Below, piece after piece: positions 63,501 through 64,000 of a DNA stretch of 64,000 bases (the stretch's first letter is position 1; every line of letters starts with the position of its first letter). The position numbers and the translations under genes were made by a program. The notes under the pieces were generated by a model. It was not told where the DNA came from. It worked only from the letters and a program-made list of their open reading frames with translations, and searched no databases. This DNA is from Eutreptiella sp. 'Long Island Sound 2002' (lineage: Eukaryota > Euglenozoa > Euglenophyceae > Eutreptiales > Eutreptiaceae): assembly GCA_964036045.1 (NCBI GenBank), contig CAXIWF010000662.1, positions 1-64,000 on the forward strand. Direction: 5' to 3'.

Positions 63501-63700
63501 TCCGAGAATTTTCCGAGAATTTTCCGAGAATTTTCTGGGAATTTTCCGAGAATTTTCTGAGAATTTTCCGAGAATTTTCCGAGAATTTTCCGAGAATTTT
63601 CCGAGAATTTTCCGAGAATTTTCCGAGAATTTTCCGAGAATTTTCTGAGAATTTTCCGTCAATTTTCCGAGAATTTTCCGAGAATTTTCCGAGAATTTTC
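57500..63700. repeat. Higher-order repeat in minisatellite marked by CCAGGATTTTT and GAAGGTT
   Basis: The ordered set CCGTCAATTTT, CCAGGATTTTT, TCTGAG, CCGACGATTTTCTGAG and GAAGGTT occurs five times. AGGATTTTT starts at 57551, 58123, 58761, 60290 and 63041 (steps 572, 638, 1,529 and 2,751 bp, that is 52, 58, 139 and 250 units plus one base). The segments left of 61384 and left of 63662 are also near-copies, offset 2,278 bp. Outside these markers the array is unusually uniform. Confidence 0.85.
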
Positions 63701-64000
63701 TGGGAATTTTCCGAGAATTTTCTGAGAATTTTCCGAGAATTTTCCGAGAATTTTCCGAGAATTTTCCGAGAATTTTCCGAGAATTTTCCGAGAATTTTCC
63801 GAGAATTTTCCGAGAATTTTCTGAGAATTTTCTGAGAATTTTCCGAGAATTTTCCGAGAATTTTGCGAGAATTTTCCGAGAATTTTCCGAGAATTTTCCG
63901 AGAATTTTCCGAGAATTTTCCGAGAATTTTCTGAGAATTTTCCGAGAATTTTCCGAGAATTTTCCGAGAATTTTCCGAGAATTTTCCGAGAATTTTCCGA

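Larger units (their letters stand above)
16769..64000. repeat. Giant 11 bp minisatellite array (GAGAATTTTCC)n
   Basis: About 47.2 kb, roughly 4,300 units, continuing past the window end. Most units match the consensus exactly. Variants are mainly substitutions that keep the 11 bp register: TCTGAG, TCTGGG, CCGTCAATTTT, CCGTGAATTTT, GAGATTTTTCC, GAGATTTTCCC, GAATTTATTGAG, GAATTTTCCCAG, GAGCATTTT and CGAAATTTTT. One-base indels are rare. The consensus has no stop on either strand in any frame (33 nt = 11 codons; plus ENFPRIFREFS, minus ENSRKILGKFS), so long ORFs up to about 1,100 codons are automatic. No unique sequence, gene or other element was seen within it. Confidence 0.98.

Noticed and set aside
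16769-64000. Very long ORFs (up to about 1,127 codons at 54554-57937 minus, 1,097 at 58091-61384 minus, 777 at 17229-19562 plus) as repetitive-protein genes.
   Set aside because: The 11 bp consensus is stop-free in all six frames, so long ORFs on both strands are automatic. Starts are mostly TTG or chance ATGs, and stop-creating variants are frequent on both strands.
16769-64000. CRISPR array or telomere.
   Set aside because: There are no unique spacers, the unit is 11 bp, and it lacks the G-run plus T/A pattern and terminal position of telomere repeats; the context is eukaryotic satellite.

Overview
This 64 kb window is almost entirely repetitive eukaryotic DNA. It has three parts: a ~170 bp satellite array (1-8370, resuming at 14727-16768), one tyrosine-recombinase (YR) retrotransposon inserted inside that array (8371-14726), and a 47 kb array of an 11 bp minisatellite (16769-64000, running off the window end). 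No host single-copy gene, rRNA, tRNA or CRISPR array is visible. The organism cannot be named from the sequence. A large, repeat-rich protist or algal genome is the best guess, because the element's coding region is very GC-rich and YR retrotransposons with split direct repeats are known from algae (Kangaroo in Volvox, TOC elements in Chlamydomonas).

Satellite. Each monomer has a C homopolymer of about 13-24 nt, a perfect 9 bp inverted repeat (AAAATGATC / GATCATTTT) and an AT-rich half. About 49 monomers lie left of the retrotransposon and about 12 lie right of it. A five-monomer block near 3.3-5.0 kb is duplicated in tandem.

Retrotransposon. The ends have the A1 - body - B1 - A2 - B2 layout: A1 and A2 are identical over 115 bp, and B1 and B2 match at 90 of 92 positions. 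Both outer junctions rejoin exactly into a satellite monomer with no target-site duplication, as expected for YR-mediated insertion. In order, the body encodes a Gag-like protein with a C-terminal Cys/His cluster, a tyrosine recombinase with the R-HxxR-W-Y residues, a reverse transcriptase split over two frames at a 15-G run, RNase H, and an arginine-rich protein of unknown function. The recombinase is in the same frame as Gag, just beyond a single TGA. The recombinase-to-RT step and the split inside RT both require +1 shifts.

Minisatellite. The unit GAGAATTTTCC repeats about 4,300 times, with point variants organised into several families of higher-order repeats whose periods are almost all multiples of 11 bp. 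Neither strand of the consensus has a stop codon in any frame, so the many long ORFs here are a by-product of the repeat. The unit contains AGAATTTTCC, which fits the two-module heat-shock element nGAAnnTTCn, and it places an AATTTT tract about once per helical turn.
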